Source of the DNA: Struthidea cinerea
Lineage: Eukaryota; Chordata; Aves; Passeriformes; Corcoracidae
Reading direction: 5' to 3'
Assembly (NCBI GenBank): GCA_013397865.1
Contig: VZTI01005061.1
Location: forward strand, 2,734,902 to 2,798,901
DNA length: 64,000 bases
The notes beneath the pieces are model-generated. The model saw only the letters and a program-made list of their open reading frames with translations. It had not been told where the DNA came from and ran no database searches. Made by a program: the position numbers and the translations under genes. How positions within the stretch are numbered: the stretch's first letter is position 1; each line of letters begins with the position of its first letter. Positions 63,177 to 64,000 of this stretch are shown here, piece by piece.

Positions 63177-64000
63177 TATGAAATAATAATAAAAAAAAGA
63201 ATTTTTTTCCTTCATTTTAAACAACTTTTAATTTTTCTAAACGTTACATAGCAAGGTGCTGTACTGTGGTTTTCAGTTAATGTATATTTCTGCACTTGGC
63301 TCTTAATTTCCTGCACTTTATCCACGGTACATAGCCACTTGCTGCCAAAATCACCATTTTGCATTTTAGTCTGAATGGTTTCAAGCTGGTTAGGTTTCAT
63401 TCTCCTGCTTTCTGGAAAGTAGCAGGGGGGAGAGCTTCTTTCTTTTAATGCTGGAAGAATAACTACAGTACTTGAAGCCTATGGTGAGCCAAGTGGGCAG
63501 AGTCATCATTATCACACTGAGTCCCAATTTTAACATGTCATGATTTGTCTGAAATTCAAGATATGCAGCAATCAGCCTTCTGTAGTTAAGCAGTTCCAGC
63601 AAGAGTTCCATAGAGCAAAATGCAAAGGAATTACAACTCCTTGGGCTGAACATTCTCTCAGAGAGTTCTTAGGGGTTTTGTCCGATTCCTAAGGAGGTTA
63701 AAATCCAAAATAACACAGTTAACACAGACAGCTCTGAACTACTTCAAAGGGCTGGAATTTAACATGACAAATCTCAAGGTCTTTACCTTAGTCCTTGCTC
63801 AGACAAATTCTTCCACACTCACTGGTGGGAGGCTGCAGTGGAGTGAGGAGTGTCTGAGCTGTGCTCTTTGTACAACACCTCAGTGCTCTGTCAGATGCTC
63901 AGGATGTAGAGCTACGCTTTCCTGTCAAACAAAGCAGGATGGGCAACCCAGTGCTTGCCTGGACTGATACCAGTGATGGGTGTCGGAGACCGCTGCTTCC
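63177..64000. other. Unique non-coding stretch to the window end
   Basis: Open frames of 62-87 codons without domains. The last 200 bp are somewhat richer in G+C. Nothing else is seen. Confidence 0.6.

Noticed and set aside
1..64000. CRISPR arrays, operons, prophage or other prokaryotic systems
   Set aside because: Stops are dense in all frames, repeats are vertebrate types, and no regularly spaced direct repeats exist.

Overview
This window looks like nuclear DNA from a bird. The main evidence is a copy of the 3' end of a CR1 LINE at about 3371-4095 that follows the avian consensus closely. More decayed CR1-type and MIR-type fragments, short solo retroviral LTRs, microsatellites and general CpG depletion fit the same picture. 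The base composition is AT-rich, and stop codons are dense in every frame. The species cannot be fixed from the sequence. A turtle or crocodilian would share the old repeats, but the 3370-4095 copy looks avian.

I find no protein-coding gene, tRNA, rRNA or CRISPR array, and no exon I would defend. The longest open frames (about 140-180 codons) match no family I recognise, often overlap frames on the other strand, and lack coding-like context. The window is best read as an intergenic stretch (gene desert) or part of a very long intron. Bacterial concepts such as operons and ribosome binding sites do not apply.

Layout. 1-6.3 kb: unique AT-rich DNA plus a CR1 split by a 247-bp insertion with LTR-like ends and a near-perfect 6-bp target duplication. 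6.3-7.8 kb: two decayed antisense CR1-type fragments. 10.4-12.3 kb: an (AAAAC)n array, a (GA)n run and an 0.8-kb pyrimidine-biased stretch. 14.1 kb: a tRNA-derived SINE remnant of MIR type. 15.9-16.2 kb: a small GC- and CpG-rich island. 16.4-16.6 kb: a homeodomain-site-rich AT segment that could be a conserved non-coding element. 17.7-17.9 kb: a short, CpG-rich, minus-strand LTR with TATA box and polyadenylation signal. 22.7-31.2 kb: two MIR-like pieces and a perfect 24-bp palindrome. 37-38.2 kb: two microsatellites and a second AT-rich candidate regulatory segment. 42.0-42.4 kb: a solo LTR of 386 bp with a perfect 6-bp target-site duplication. 45.3-46.0 kb: a perfect 22-bp palindrome and an 11-bp-arm hairpin. 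49.5-50.7 kb: a CR1 piece and the best MIR in the window. 53.9-54.1 kb: a compound CA/TA array. 60.7-60.9 kb: a small tandem duplication and an old CR1-like fragment. The rest is unique non-coding sequence.

I found no convincing undescribed biological system. The best leads are the nested LTR in CR1, the two LTRs as relative-age markers, the long perfect palindromes, and the candidate regulatory segments, which need cross-species alignment.
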